A program made the translations under genes and the position numbers. Of a DNA stretch of 64,000 bases, positions 31,993-40,752 are shown in pieces. This DNA is from DATKDP01 sp035546335 (lineage in GTDB: Bacteria > Acidobacteriota > Thermoanaerobaculia > Gp7-AA8): positions 1-64,000 of the forward strand of contig DATKDP010000055.1 of NCBI GenBank assembly GCA_035546335.1, given 5' to 3'. Position 1 is the stretch's first letter; every line of letters starts with the position of its first letter. A model generated the notes under the pieces. The model saw only the letters and a program-made list of their open reading frames with translations, was not told the origin of the DNA and ran no database searches.

Positions 31993-34900
31993 CTACGGCC
32001 TTCCCGGCACTGCCGGCGGCACTGCCGGTCGAACCGGAGCCTTCTCGATCAACTGCTGGAGGAGAACCTCGACCGCTTTCTCCAGCGATGGATCGCGTCC
32101 CTGTGCGACGAGCTCGGGCCGGTCGAGCACTTCGATGTCGGGAGAGACGCCGGCGCCTTCCACCGCCCAGGCCCCTTCGGTGTCGAGGAAGCGGAACGTC
32201 GGAACGTTGATCGAGCCGCCGTCGACGAAATCGGGATTCCCCGAGATGCCGATCAATCCTCCCCAGGTGCGCGTTCCGATCAGGAGCCCGAGGCCGCGCT
32301 TGCGGAAGTAGTAGGGAAGAGCGTCGCCTCCGGAGGCTGCGTAGCCGTTGATGAGCATTACCTTCGGACCCTGATGGGCGAAGCCGGGGGTGGGACTCGG
32401 CTCGAGGCCGCGCTGCACCCAGTAGTTGAGAACCGAACGATCGAGAATCTCGATCATCCGGTCGGGGATGAAGCCGCCGCCGTTGTAGCGATCATCGATG
32501 ATCAACGCTTCTTTGTCGGCCTGCGGATAGAAGTGCTTGGCCAGCTCACGGTTCCCCTCTTGCGCGGTGTTCGGCAGGTGGATGTATCCGATCCGGCCGC
32601 CCGAGAGCCTGTCGACCATCTGGCGCCGCGACTCGACCCAGTCGAGATAGCGGCTGTTCGTCTCCTTCCTGATCGGCCGGACCTTTTCTTCGCGCCCGCC
32701 GGATGTCTCCGCTCTGCTGTTGACCAGGAGCGTCACCACGCGGTCGGCCTTGTTCTCGAGGAGCTGGTAGAAGTTCTTGACCCCGCGCGTCGACTTGCCG
32801 TCGACGGCGAGAATGAGGTCCCCGGTGCGAACGGTCACTCCCGGCTCGGTCAGAGGAGAGCGGAAGCTCTCGTGCCAGTTCTCGCCGGGAAAGATCTTCG
32901 CCACGCGGAAGTACCCCGAGGGGTCGGGAACGATCTCCGCTGCGAGCAGTCCGTTGTCGAGCCGACGGATCTTCGGGTACTCGCCGGCGTTGACGTAGAC
33001 GTGCCCTGCGCTCAGCTCCCCCCCGAGCTCGCCGAAGATGTAGTCGAGATCGAAGCGATGCGCGACGTGGGGGACGAGCACTTCGTATTTCGCGCGCATC
33101 GCGTTCCAGTCGAGCCCGTGCATGCCCGGGTCGTAGAACCAGTCGCGGAGCGTGCGCCAGCCGTCGGCGAAGATCTGCTTCCATTCGAGACGCGGATCGA
33201 TCCGCACCTGCATCTTCTCGAGCGCCAGCAGGCCGTCGGCAATCTTCTGCCCGGCGGCCGCAGCCACGATTCCGTAGCTCCCTCCGTTGCGGTAGAGCAG
33301 CTTCTCACCATTCGCCGAGAGCACGTAGGAGGTGACGCCCTCGAGGACGACTTTCTCCTCCTTCGCATCGAGATCGAAGAATTTCAGCTTCGTCTCCTTG
33401 TCGGCTCCGACGAGATAGAAGACTCCCTTGTCGTTCGCCGCGAGCGACCGGTAGTCTGCCGGCGAGCCGGGAATCGCGCGCACGCGACTCTCGAAGCCGG
33501 CGGCGTCGATGCGGACCTGAACCGGACCGGAGGCGTCCTTCTTCTCGCTCTCCCCCTTCGCCGGCTCCGGCGTTTCGAGCGCCTTCTCCTCGTCGCTCGT
33601 GGGAAGGAACAGCGCAGGACCGTCGGCGGCGAGGATCGCCACGTAGACGCGCGTCGGATTGGTGTAGAGATAGTTGAACTCGAATCCGCTGAAGGTGAGG
33701 TTGAAGTCGCGATCGGAGAGGAAGTAGAGATAGCGTCCCTTCGAATCGAAGACCGGCTGGTAGTCGTTCGTCCGCCCGCTCGTGAGCTGATGGTTCGTCC
33801 CGTCGCCGAGCGAATGAGCCCAGATGGTCGAAAGCTGATTCGATCCGATCTTCGTGTAGACGAGCCACCGGCTGTCGGGCGACCAGCGGTAGGTCGTGAT
33901 GTCGGCGAAGCGGCCACGATCGACGTCGGAAATTTTCCCGCTGGCGACATCGACCCAGCGCAGCGTCTGCTTCTTGTCGGCGAATGCGACCCTGCGGCTG
34001 TCGGGCGACCACACCGGCGTGAACCGCCAGGTGTCTCCGCCGCGCGTGATCTGCCGCTCACCCCCCGAGCCGTCCTGGCTCCGGACGTAGAGCTCGTACT
34101 CGCCGGCGCGATCGCTCCAGTAAGCGATCGACCGCCCGTCCGGCGACCACTTCGCCGCCAGTTCGCGCACGCCGGCGCTTTCTGTCAGATTGCGGATCTC
34201 GCCTTCCTTGGCCGGCACGCTGAAGATCTCGCCGCGCGCGGAGAAGAGAGCGCGCGCCCCGGTCGGCGACAGATCCATCGCGCCGATGTTGGCCGTGACG
34301 TTCTTGAACGACGGAACGGTCTCGGGAAAATCGCCATAGATGCGGATCGGCACGATCTCGTTGCGCCCTGTCGCCGGATCGAACCGGTGGACGTAGCCGC
34401 CGTTCTCGTAGACGATCTTCCCTCCGCCGGCCGACGGCCAGAGGACGTCGTACTCCGTGTGCGTCGTGACTTTTCGAGTCTGCCGGCTCCTGGTGTCGTA
34501 TTCGTGAAGGTTGAGAATTCCGCCGTCGCGATCGGATGTGAAGTAGATGCGGTCGCCGATCCACATCGGCTGGTTGTCGGTGCCGTCGTAGTCGGTGATC
34601 TGCTGCGCGCTGTTCGCCTTCAGATCGTAGATCCAGACGTCCTGCGCCCGTCCGCCGTGATAGCGTTTCCAGGTCCGGAACTCGCGGTCGATCGGCGTGT
34701 AGGCGAGCTTCGTTCCATCGGGAGAGAACGATCCGCTCCCTCCTTCCGGAATGATCAGCGGCTGCTCCATCCCCCCGTCGAAGGGAACGAGATAGAGACG
34801 CCCCATCCGTTCGCTCCACGGAAGGCGATTCGCCCGGACCAGTACGTGACGGCCGTCGCGGGTCCAGTCCTGCACCCAGTAGTCCCAGCCGCCACGCGGA

Positions 34901-35241
34901 GGCATCGGCCCCACGTCGTTGTACCAGGTGAGCTGCCGCGGCTCGCCGCCGTCGACGCTGATGACGTGGACCTGCCGGCTGCCGCTGTATTCCGCCGAGA
35001 AGGCGATCCATCGGCCGTCGGGTGAGAATCGGGGAAAGAGCTCGAGCCCCTCGTGCGAAGTCAGCCGGCGCGCCACGCCTCCATTGGAGTCCACGACCCA
35101 GATGTCGCCTGCATGGACGAAGGCGATCTTGTCGCCGCTGATGTCGGGATACCGGAGGATTCGAGCGAGCTGGTCGGTCGCTCCCGATGCCGCGAGCGGC
35201 AGGAGCAGCAGGATCGGAAGCAGCAGGGTGCGAAAACGCAT
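31993..35241 (-). CDS. Tricorn-type protease (S41 family, periplasmic)
   Basis: A 1082-residue protein with a Sec signal peptide (MRFRTLLLPILLLLPLAASG). It has TolB/WD-like beta-propeller repeats (about 25-640, many SPDGR units such as FSPDGRWIAFSA and WSPDGRSIAYWS), a C1 helical region (about 665-740, MHGLDWNAMRAKYEVLVP), a PDZ domain (about 750-840, GDLILAVDGKSTRGVKNF) and the S41 catalytic core (about 880-1050, YNGGGFIPDRM ... NGYAASGGDALPYYFRK with the nucleophile serine). Tricorn enzymes degrade peptides to small fragments. The signal peptide puts this one outside the cytoplasm, unlike archaeal tricorn. AAAGGA upstream of ATG 35241 supports the start. Confidence 0.92.
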   Translation of the reverse strand: MRFRTLLLPILLLLPLAASGATDQLARILRYPDISGDKIAFVHAGDIWVVDSNGGVARRLTSHEGLELFPRFSPDGRWIAFSAEYSGSRQVHVISVDGGEPRQLTWYNDVGPMPPRGGWDYWVQDWTRDGRHVLVRANRLPWSERMGRLYLVPFDGGMEQPLIIPEGGSGSFSPDGTKLAYTPIDREFRTWKRYHGGRAQDVWIYDLKANSAQQITDYDGTDNQPMWIGDRIYFTSDRDGGILNLHEYDTRSRQTRKVTTHTEYDVLWPSAGGGKIVYENGGYVHRFDPATGRNEIVPIRIYGDFPETVPSFKNVTANIGAMDLSPTGARALFSARGEIFSVPAKEGEIRNLTESAGVRELAAKWSPDGRSIAYWSDRAGEYELYVRSQDGSGGERQITRGGDTWRFTPVWSPDSRRVAFADKKQTLRWVDVASGKISDVDRGRFADITTYRWSPDSRWLVYTKIGSNQLSTIWAHSLGDGTNHQLTSGRTNDYQPVFDSKGRYLYFLSDRDFNLTFSGFEFNYLYTNPTRVYVAILAADGPALFLPTSDEEKALETPEPAKGESEKKDASGPVQVRIDAAGFESRVRAIPGSPADYRSLAANDKGVFYLVGADKETKLKFFDLDAKEEKVVLEGVTSYVLSANGEKLLYRNGGSYGIVAAAAGQKIADGLLALEKMQVRIDPRLEWKQIFADGWRTLRDWFYDPGMHGLDWNAMRAKYEVLVPHVAHRFDLDYIFGELGGELSAGHVYVNAGEYPKIRRLDNGLLAAEIVPDPSGYFRVAKIFPGENWHESFRSPLTEPGVTVRTGDLILAVDGKSTRGVKNFYQLLENKADRVVTLLVNSRAETSGGREEKVRPIRKETNSRYLDWVESRRQMVDRLSGGRIGYIHLPNTAQEGNRELAKHFYPQADKEALIIDDRYNGGGFIPDRMIEILDRSVLNYWVQRGLEPSPTPGFAHQGPKVMLINGYAASGGDALPYYFRKRGLGLLIGTRTWGGLIGISGNPDFVDGGSINVPTFRFLDTEGAWAVEGAGVSPDIEVLDRPELVAQGRDPSLEKAVEVLLQQLIEKAPVRPAVPPAVPGRP

Positions 35242-35382
35242 TCGTACAGTCCTTTCGTACACGTTGTGGAAATCGGACCCGCGGTGGGTCTGGGGAGGAC
35301 GTTCCCCTAAACAGGGGTCGGTGTCGAGGGGATTCCGGGACGCCCCGCGCGGGCGGCGTGCTGTAACCGCTTCGTATCGTCG

Positions 35383-35457
35383 GGGGTCACACCTTCGCTT
35401 TTCGGGCCCAAGGGGGGTCACACCTTCGCTTTTTCGAGAAAAGAGAAGGTGTGACCC
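35383..35457. repeat. Family I inverted repeat (GGGTCACACCTTCGCTTT)
   Basis: Two direct copies of GGGTCACACCTTCGCTTT (from 35384 and 35416) are followed by an inverted GAGAAGGTGTGACCC (35442-35456), allowing a strong hairpin with loop TTTTCGAGAAAAG. It lies between the tricorn gene's 5' end and the VapC gene's 3' end. Confidence 0.7.
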
Positions 35458-35483
35458 TCTGTTTGGTTTCCCGACCTAGCCTC

Positions 35484-35879
35484 CTAACCTGGGGGAATAC
35501 GAAACGCGCAACGCGGTCCCGAGGCTCGGCTCAACCGCACGTCCAGCGTGGCCAGATTTACGTCGAGCAACTCGGCCAGGGCGACGTACCAGGCATCGTA
35601 GGCCGTCAGGTTGTTGCGCAGCTCCCATACCCGCGCAGCGAAGGGGCCATAGGGAAACAATGCCACCTGGAGCGCCAGAAGGTCGGCGTGCGCCATCGAG
35701 GCCGTATCCGCGGAAAGCTCGTCGGCAAGGACTGCCCGCCGCAGGATGTTTGCGACCTCCACGGGCATCAGGTGCGGTGCGGCGAGAGAGTCGGAAGCCA
35801 GGATCTCCTCCGCCCATTTGCCCTCCGGTCCATTGTCGACCAATGCAGCAACCACAAACGCCGCGTCGATGACGAGCAT
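35484..35879 (-). CDS. vapC: VapC/FitB-type PIN-domain toxin
   Basis: A 131-residue PIN ribonuclease with Asp5 (MLVIDAAFVVAAL), Glu (PVEVANIL), Asp (NLTAYDAWYVALAE) and Asp (LATLDVRLS), so the four-carboxylate site is complete. It starts on the last base of the antitoxin stop (TGATG), a coupling typical of vapBC loci. It is the second gene of an operon with the FitA-like antitoxin. Confidence 0.9.
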   Translation of the reverse strand: MLVIDAAFVVAALVDNGPEGKWAEEILASDSLAAPHLMPVEVANILRRAVLADELSADTASMAHADLLALQVALFPYGPFAARVWELRNNLTAYDAWYVALAELLDVNLATLDVRLSRASGPRCAFRIPPG

Positions 35880-36115
35880 CAGCGCCTGTCTTTGTCCCGG
35901 TGGCCGAGGATGCGATCCGATGACAGCCGGCTTCCGGTTCGCTGTTTGCGATCACGGATTCTTGCCAGGATCGTTTCGGCATCCGGCCGTCTGGCCAGCT
36001 CGACGAGCTGAGCACGAAGATATTCCTGCAGCGACCGCCCGCTGAGTGCGGCTCGCGCCGCGAGCTCATTGCGTGTCTTGTCCGGCACGTCCCGGATCGT
36101 GATCGACGTTGCCAT
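35879..36115 (-). CDS. vapB: FitA/VapB-type ribbon-helix-helix antitoxin
   Basis: A 78-residue antitoxin. MATSITIRDVPDKTRNELAA is the classic FitA ribbon-helix-helix N-terminus, followed by AALSGRSLQEYLRAQLVELA (helix 2 and linker) and a basic C-terminal tail for toxin binding. ATG 36115 is set by the conserved start and by a promoter-operator just upstream; sequence further upstream in frame is not conserved. It likely represses its own promoter. Confidence 0.9.
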   Translation of the reverse strand: MATSITIRDVPDKTRNELAARAALSGRSLQEYLRAQLVELARRPDAETILARIRDRKQRTGSRLSSDRILGHRDKDRR

Positions 36116-36137
36116 GAACCAAACTCGAAGGAACACC

Positions 36138-36181
36138 AGAATACTGCATCTTGCATGCAGAATGCAAGCGTTGCATGCAAT
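36138..36181 (-). promoter_or_regulatory. vapBC promoter with tandem TTGCATGCAA operators
   Basis: On the minus strand TTGCAT (complement of 36162-36167), 18-base spacer, TATTCT (complement of 36138-36143). TTGCATGCA occurs at 36151-36159 and TTGCATGCAA at 36171-36180, two palindromes exactly 20 bases apart (two helical turns). This suits cooperative binding by antitoxin dimers. The predicted leader is about 16 bases, with no Shine-Dalgarno. Confidence 0.65.
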
Positions 36182-36281
36182 TCTGCTGCGCGATTCTCGG
36201 AGCTCGATGCCTGCGGCCGCGCGGCTCGAGGCGGGGCTGGAGGCCCAGCCAAACAGTTCGCCCGCGACCACGAAGTGAGGC

Positions 36282-37553
36282 TTACCTTGACAGCAGTTTT
36301 CTCGCCGCCTCGATGCCGGCCAGCCGGCCGCTCGACCACGCCCACTGGAAGTTGAATCCGCCGATGCGACCATCCACTTCGAGAATCTCTCCGCAGAGAA
36401 AGAGTCCGGGCGACCTCTTCGACTCCATCGTTCGAATATCGATCTCGGTCAGCGGAACGCCGCCCGCAGTCACCTCCGCATAGTCGAATCCCCGGTCCCT
36501 CTCGATCGGAAGCCGGAGGCCCGTCAGCGCTGCGACGACGCTCCGCCGCTGCGGGCGCGAGAGCTGCGAAAGAAGAACCGCCGGTTGAACGCCCGCACCC
36601 TCGATCAGCAGGGTCTCGGCGAGCCGGTCGGGCAGCAGCTCCCGGAGTATCGACATCACAGTCGCCCTCGGCCGGCGCTCTCGCTCGCCGAGCAGCCGCC
36701 GCTCGACTGCTTCGAATGTCATCCGCGGAACGAAGCTCACTTCGAGGACGACTCGTTCGCCGTCCCGGCGGGCGAGGATCCAGTGGCGGCTGATGTCGAG
36801 CACCGCAGGTCCGCTGAGTCCGAAATGAGTGAAGAGCATCGAGCCGGCGGTCCTCGCAACGATTTTTCCGCTGGCGGTCACGACGCGCACGGCAACGTCA
36901 CAACTGATCCCGCTGAGCCGCGTTCCCCAGTGCCCCCGCGGAAGGAGTAGTGGAACGAGCGCCGGAAAGAGGGGCGTCACCGAGTGTCCCAGTGCGCGGG
37001 CGAGCTCATAGCCCGACCCGTCGCTTCCTGTTTTCGGCACGCTCCGTCCGCCGGTGGCGAGAATCACGATCCGAGCGGTGGCTTCACTCCGATTCGTCAC
37101 CAGGCAAAACCCCTCTCCGTCGCGCGCGATCGAGTCAATGCGCGTCGCTTCGCTCAGCTCTGCTCCGGCCTCGCCGGCCGCACGAGCGAGTGCGTCCAGC
37201 ACCGTTCGCGCGCGATCGGTCACCGGGAAGAGCTTTCCCGTTTCCTCTCTTTTCAGCGGGACACCGATCGACTCGAAGAAACGGACCGTCTCGGGAACAT
37301 CGAAAGTCCGGAGCACGCGGGCGATCAGATTGCGGTTCGTTCCTTCGAAGTCGGCGGCACCGACGACGTGATGCGTCACGTTGCAGCGTCCGCCGCCGGC
37401 GATCAGGATCTTCGCGCCGATTCGGCGGGCACCATCGAACAGAACGACTCGACGATGTTCTCGCTCCCCCCTCGCCGCGCGGCCGGCAAAGATTGAAGCC
37501 ATGAGACCGGCGGCGCCGGCACCGACCACGGCGATATCGGAGTCGAAACGCAT
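36282..37553 (-). CDS. BaiN/YhiN-type NAD(P)/FAD-dependent oxidoreductase
   Basis: A 423-residue HI0933-like flavoprotein. It has the FAD-binding GAGAAGLMASIFAGRAA (residues 11 onward), the family signature RIGAKILIAGGGRCNVTHH, ILATGGRSVPKTGSDGSGY, and a C-terminal VTAGGVPLTEIDIRTMESK ... GEILEVDGRIGGFNFQWAWSSGR. The relative BaiN reduces bile-acid intermediates; most members have no known substrate. The frame is open far upstream but the conserved start is MRFDSDIAVVGAG at 37553. The gene follows yceH by 11 bases and is likely in the same operon. Confidence 0.9.
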   Translation of the reverse strand: MRFDSDIAVVGAGAAGLMASIFAGRAARGEREHRRVVLFDGARRIGAKILIAGGGRCNVTHHVVGAADFEGTNRNLIARVLRTFDVPETVRFFESIGVPLKREETGKLFPVTDRARTVLDALARAAGEAGAELSEATRIDSIARDGEGFCLVTNRSEATARIVILATGGRSVPKTGSDGSGYELARALGHSVTPLFPALVPLLLPRGHWGTRLSGISCDVAVRVVTASGKIVARTAGSMLFTHFGLSGPAVLDISRHWILARRDGERVVLEVSFVPRMTFEAVERRLLGERERRPRATVMSILRELLPDRLAETLLIEGAGVQPAVLLSQLSRPQRRSVVAALTGLRLPIERDRGFDYAEVTAGGVPLTEIDIRTMESKRSPGLFLCGEILEVDGRIGGFNFQWAWSSGRLAGIEAARKLLSR

Positions 37554-37564
37554 GCGCCCGGCCG

Positions 37565-38194
37565 TCACTCGCCGAGGAGCCGTTTGAGCCGGTCGAGCTC
37601 CGCTCCGAGCTCGCCGGCTCGCGCTTCGAGCCGGTCGAGCCGGGCATTGATCGATTCGGCATGGACCTGCGGCCGCTCGCCCGTTGCCGGAGACGCATCG
37701 GGCTCTTCGGCGACCAGCTGTCTCCAGCGCGATTCCTTCTGTCCCGGGCGGCGCGGCAGTTCGGCGACGAGCGGTTCCTCGCGCTCGGCCATCCCCCGCA
37801 GGACCATGTCCACCTCCTCGATCGCTTCGAAGTGGTGGAGGCGGTCGCTCCGCCCGCGGAGCTCTCCCGGTGTCTGTGGTCCTCGCAGAAGGAGCATGGT
37901 GATCACGGCTTTCGAGGGGCGATCGAGCTGCCATGCGGTCTCGACGTTGTGCTCCCAGCGTGTCGCTCTTCCGCCGACGATCCGCCAGGCGAGTCGATCG
38001 TCCTGGAGTCGTGAGAGCGCCGACTCGATCTCTGCCTCGGACAAAGTCACGACGGGCTCACGATTCGACTTCTGATTGCAGGCGGCGACGAGGGCATTGA
38101 GAGTCAGCGGATAGTACTCGGGGGTCGCCTGCTGCTTCTCGAGCAGGCTGCCGGCCACCCTCGCCTCGACGACATCGAGAACGCGCAGGACCAT
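37565..38194 (-). CDS. YceH family protein (DUF480)
   Basis: A 209-residue cytoplasmic protein made of two winged-helix-like domains, with the conserved LEKQQATPEYYPLTLNALVAACNQKSNR and LLLRGPQTPGELRGRSDRLH. The C-terminus is a coiled coil (INARLDRLEARAGELGAELDRL). The function of YceH is unknown; its structure suggests nucleic-acid binding. ATG 38194 has GGAAGG upstream; a GTG at 38215 is also open. It lies between the membrane protein at 38217 and the flavoprotein at 36282, all on the same strand with short gaps. Confidence 0.9.
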   Translation of the reverse strand: MVLRVLDVVEARVAGSLLEKQQATPEYYPLTLNALVAACNQKSNREPVVTLSEAEIESALSRLQDDRLAWRIVGGRATRWEHNVETAWQLDRPSKAVITMLLLRGPQTPGELRGRSDRLHHFEAIEEVDMVLRGMAEREEPLVAELPRRPGQKESRWRQLVAEEPDASPATGERPQVHAESINARLDRLEARAGELGAELDRLKRLLGE

Positions 38195-38216
38195 CGCTAG
38201 TGCCCTTCCAACCACA

Positions 38217-38933
38217 CTAGCTGTCGAAGGCGACGTCGCGCCCGAGGGACATCGCAGGAGGCCGCGCTCCGGTTGGATCGACGCGCATGTCGAGAAGCTC
38301 CCGGAGATTGGTCACTTCGATGAAGAGGTGGCGGTGCCGCAGAGCGTGCACGGCCGTCGCCATGAAGAGGAGCGACATGACGGCGCGCAGAGCGACCAGA
38401 CTCGCGAAGGTGAATCGCGGCGTAATCAACGGGCTCGAGGCCCAGAAAAAAAACAGCGGCATCGGAATGTAGACCAGCGCCGCCAGAATCGGGCTCGCCT
38501 GAAACCGGAAGTACGGACGAAGAACCAGAAAGATCAACGCCAGAAACCAACCGAGTAGATACGTCCCTGCCAGCTCCATCTCGCGAACTGTCGCGACGAA
38601 CGTGCTCGCTGCCTCGGTTGCGACGATGCCGGCCGCGCGCAGGCGAGCCGCAGCCAGCAGCGACGCAGCGACACCGGCGGAGGCGACGGAGAAGACTGCG
38701 AAGAACGAGGCGAACAGATTGCGTGCGGCGAGGAGCGAGGCCATTCTCAAGAGAATCGCGCATGCGGGGACGACCGCGAGCAGCAGGGTCAACGGCAGCA
38801 GGACGGCGCGAACGCCCTCCATGCTCGCCGTCGAAGCGGGCAATGGCCGGTCGGCCGCCGGCGTCGCTCCGAGCAGCAGCAGAGCGATCAGTCCGCAGGA
38901 GACCACTCCCGAATAAAAAAGGCTCTTAGGCAT
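38217..38933 (-). CDS. Seven-helix membrane protein of unknown function
   Basis: A 238-residue polytopic protein with about six or seven hydrophobic segments (for example VSCGLIALLLLGA, LLPLTLLLAVVPACAILL, YLLGWFLALIFLVLRPYF, AALVYIPMPLFFFWASS, VALRAVMSLLFMATAVHAL). I recognise no motif or family. The hydrophilic C-terminus (EVTNLRELLDMRVDP) would be cytoplasmic. It is closely packed with yceH (22-base gap) and with the 91-residue gene upstream (8-base gap), suggesting one operon from 39217 or earlier. Confidence 0.75.
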   Translation of the reverse strand: MPKSLFYSGVVSCGLIALLLLGATPAADRPLPASTASMEGVRAVLLPLTLLLAVVPACAILLRMASLLAARNLFASFFAVFSVASAGVAASLLAAARLRAAGIVATEAASTFVATVREMELAGTYLLGWFLALIFLVLRPYFRFQASPILAALVYIPMPLFFFWASSPLITPRFTFASLVALRAVMSLLFMATAVHALRHRHLFIEVTNLRELLDMRVDPTGARPPAMSLGRDVAFDS

Positions 38934-38941
38934 CGATCACA

Positions 38942-39217
38942 TCACACCGATTCGGGCTCCAGATCGAGCGCCAGTGGCGGCTCGTCCGCTCCCATGATAT
39001 CGCGGAGACGCACTTCGCGCAGCCGCCGGGCAGACATCTCCTCGTGGGCCGCCGCAAAGCGAACCGCCTTTTCCATCGTCGTGAAGGCAAGACGAAACAT
39101 CGTCTCCTTCCCTTCCGTGTCGACTCCCATCACTGCAATCCATGTCTGACGGTCGGTCTCGAGGAGGAACACCGGATCATCCGGCGATAACTCCATCTGT
39201 GAAGAGAGCTGGTGCAT
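38942..39217 (-). CDS. Small unknown protein
   Basis: A 91-residue acidic protein. The core DPVFLLETDRQTWIAVMGVD ... RLAFTTMEKAVRFAAAHEEM looks like an alpha/beta domain with a tail helix, reminiscent of small immunity-type or SseB-like proteins, but I cannot assign it. Two in-frame starts exist (39217 and 39196, MELSPDD). It is 17 bases from the Rof-like gene upstream and 8 bases from the membrane protein downstream. Confidence 0.65.
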   Translation of the reverse strand: MHQLSSQMELSPDDPVFLLETDRQTWIAVMGVDTEGKETMFRLAFTTMEKAVRFAAAHEEMSARRLREVRLRDIMGADEPPLALDLEPESV

Positions 39218-39234
39218 CTCGGCGACAGCCTACC

Positions 39235-39471
39235 TCAGATCTCACGAAGTGCGACGATCTGGTCGAGCCGGATTTCCACCGAACCAGCTCCTCCTCGAAG
39301 CCGCACGAACTCCTCCCCCTCACGCGCAAAAACGTCCTCGATCTGACCGCGCTCCCGTTGCTGGACGCCGCGGGAGTGAAACTCCAGCTCGACCTCACGC
39401 TTCTGCACGGCGGCCGCTTCGAGCACGTCATGACAGTCGCAGGAGACCGACTCATAGGCTTTCTCCGACAT
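39235..39471 (-). CDS. Rof-like (Rho-binding antiterminator) protein
   Basis: A 78-residue protein with the layout of Rof/YaeO: YESVSCDCHDVLEAAAVQKREVEL, then GQIEDVFAREGEEFVRL and a C-terminal EIRLDQIVALRE. Rof family members share the CDxxDxLE start, a small beta barrel and the RLDxI ending. E. coli Rof binds Rho and blocks termination. The match is by pattern only and divergence is large, so the role is tentative. It seems to lead the operon that runs down to the flavoprotein gene. Confidence 0.65.
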   Translation of the reverse strand: MSEKAYESVSCDCHDVLEAAAVQKREVELEFHSRGVQQRERGQIEDVFAREGEEFVRLRGGAGSVEIRLDQIVALREI

Positions 39472-39523
39472 TCCTTCCTCCCCATTTCATCAACTGCACG
39501 ATCGATGCTCGATTCAGGCTGCC

Positions 39524-39940
39524 ATGCTGTATTTTTCGCCGCTCCCGGCCGACCTATGGGGCGTGAAGAAAGAAATAATTTTGATTCTCGACGATGATCT
39601 CGGTATCACCGAGGCGCTCGCGCTCGCTCTCGAGGCGGAGCACCGGACGATCGTCACCTGCTGCGATGTCGCGGCGGCGCAACTGGTGATCGAGAAAATG
39701 CCTATCTCGTTGCTTCTCACCGACATCCGACTGACGGGCTCGTTCGCTTTCGAGGGACTCGAGCTCATCGATCACGTCCGCAGACACTCCCCTTCGACAC
39801 GGATCGCCCTGATGACGGGAGCACCGAGCACCGAGCTGCGTCTAGAGGCGATCCGGCGCGGCGCCCTCGCCGTGTTCAACAAGCCGTTCGAGATTGATGA
39901 TGTCGAGGATCTGATCCTTTCGACGGAAAGCGTGCAATGA
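39524..39940 (+). CDS. Stand-alone response regulator receiver protein
   Basis: A 138-residue CheY-like receiver with the acidic pair in ILDDDLGI, phospho-Asp in LLTDIRLTG, Thr in ALMTGAP and Lys in VFNKPFE. There is no output domain. It overlaps the EAL phosphodiesterase gene by 4 bases (ATGA), so the receiver probably controls that enzyme in trans. ATG 39524 is the longest start; GTG 39563 (VKKEIILILDDD) is nearer to the usual receiver start and is a fair alternative. Confidence 0.87.
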   Translation: MLYFSPLPADLWGVKKEIILILDDDLGITEALALALEAEHRTIVTCCDVAAAQLVIEKMPISLLLTDIRLTGSFAFEGLELIDHVRRHSPSTRIALMTGAPSTELRLEAIRRGALAVFNKPFEIDDVEDLILSTESVQ

Positions 39941-40752
39941 ACCGGATGAGAGAGACGCCTTCCATCGTTCGAATCCCGAGCTTCGATGACGTGCTGAGCA
40001 CCGAACATCTGATTCCGCACTTCCAGCCGATCGTCACCATGAAGGGCGGGCCGAGCGTGTACGGGTACGAGGCACTCGCCCGCCTTCAGTTTTCCACGCC
40101 GCCCGTTGACACGGAGTTCCTCTTCCTCTACGCCGAGCGGAAAGAGCGGATCGCCGACCTCGATCTCTTCTGTATCGCCAACAGCCTCGCTCACGGAGCG
40201 AGGCTCGCCGAGAGCGGCTATCTCTTCCTGAATCTCCATCCTCATGTTCTCGGCCATCATGACCGGCTCCTCCGGACTCTGGAATCGGCAGCGGCGCAGA
40301 GCTCCGTTCCGCTGGATCGCGTCGTTCTGGAGATCACCGAGCAGGGCTCGATCAGCGACACGGCCCGGCTGACCGAGACGATCGAAGCGCTGCGCGCGCT
40401 GGGGCTGCGCTTCGCGCTCGACGATGTCGGGGTCGCCTATTCGCATCTGGCGCTGATCGGCAGGATTCGTCCCTCGTTTCTGAAGATCAGCCAGCACTTC
40501 GGAACCGGCTTCGAAACCGATTCGACCAAACGAAAGATCATCGAGAACATCATCTCGCTCGCAAACGATTTCGAATGCGAGACGATCCTCGAAGGAATCG
40601 AGACTCCCGCCACCGCGAGGGCTGCCTACGAGATCGGAATCCCCCTGGCGCAGGGATATCACTACCGCCGTCCGAGCGAAGCGGCTCAAATCCTGAGCTC
40701 CCCCCTCAATCCTGAGGTGTTGCCCGCAGTCGACGGGTGGACGGAGAATTGA
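39937..40752 (+). CDS. EAL-domain cyclic-di-GMP phosphodiesterase
   Basis: A 271-residue stand-alone EAL domain. Catalytic residues appear intact: Glu in YGYEALARL (the EAL motif), Asn in LNLHPH, Glu in VVLEITEQG, the Asp pair in FALDDVGVAYS, Lys in FLKIS, Glu in ILEGIET and Gln in AQGYHYRRP. It should hydrolyse c-di-GMP to pGpG in the cytoplasm. Coupled by ATGA overlap to the receiver gene upstream, so activity may depend on phosphorylation of that partner. Confidence 0.9.
   Translation: MNRMRETPSIVRIPSFDDVLSTEHLIPHFQPIVTMKGGPSVYGYEALARLQFSTPPVDTEFLFLYAERKERIADLDLFCIANSLAHGARLAESGYLFLNLHPHVLGHHDRLLRTLESAAAQSSVPLDRVVLEITEQGSISDTARLTETIEALRALGLRFALDDVGVAYSHLALIGRIRPSFLKISQHFGTGFETDSTKRKIIENIISLANDFECETILEGIETPATARAAYEIGIPLAQGYHYRRPSEAAQILSSPLNPEVLPAVDGWTEN

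Noticed and set aside
31951..35025. 1024-codon open frame on the plus strand
   Set aside because: Exact antisense of the tricorn protease gene; long because of high GC and codon bias, with no recognisable domain.
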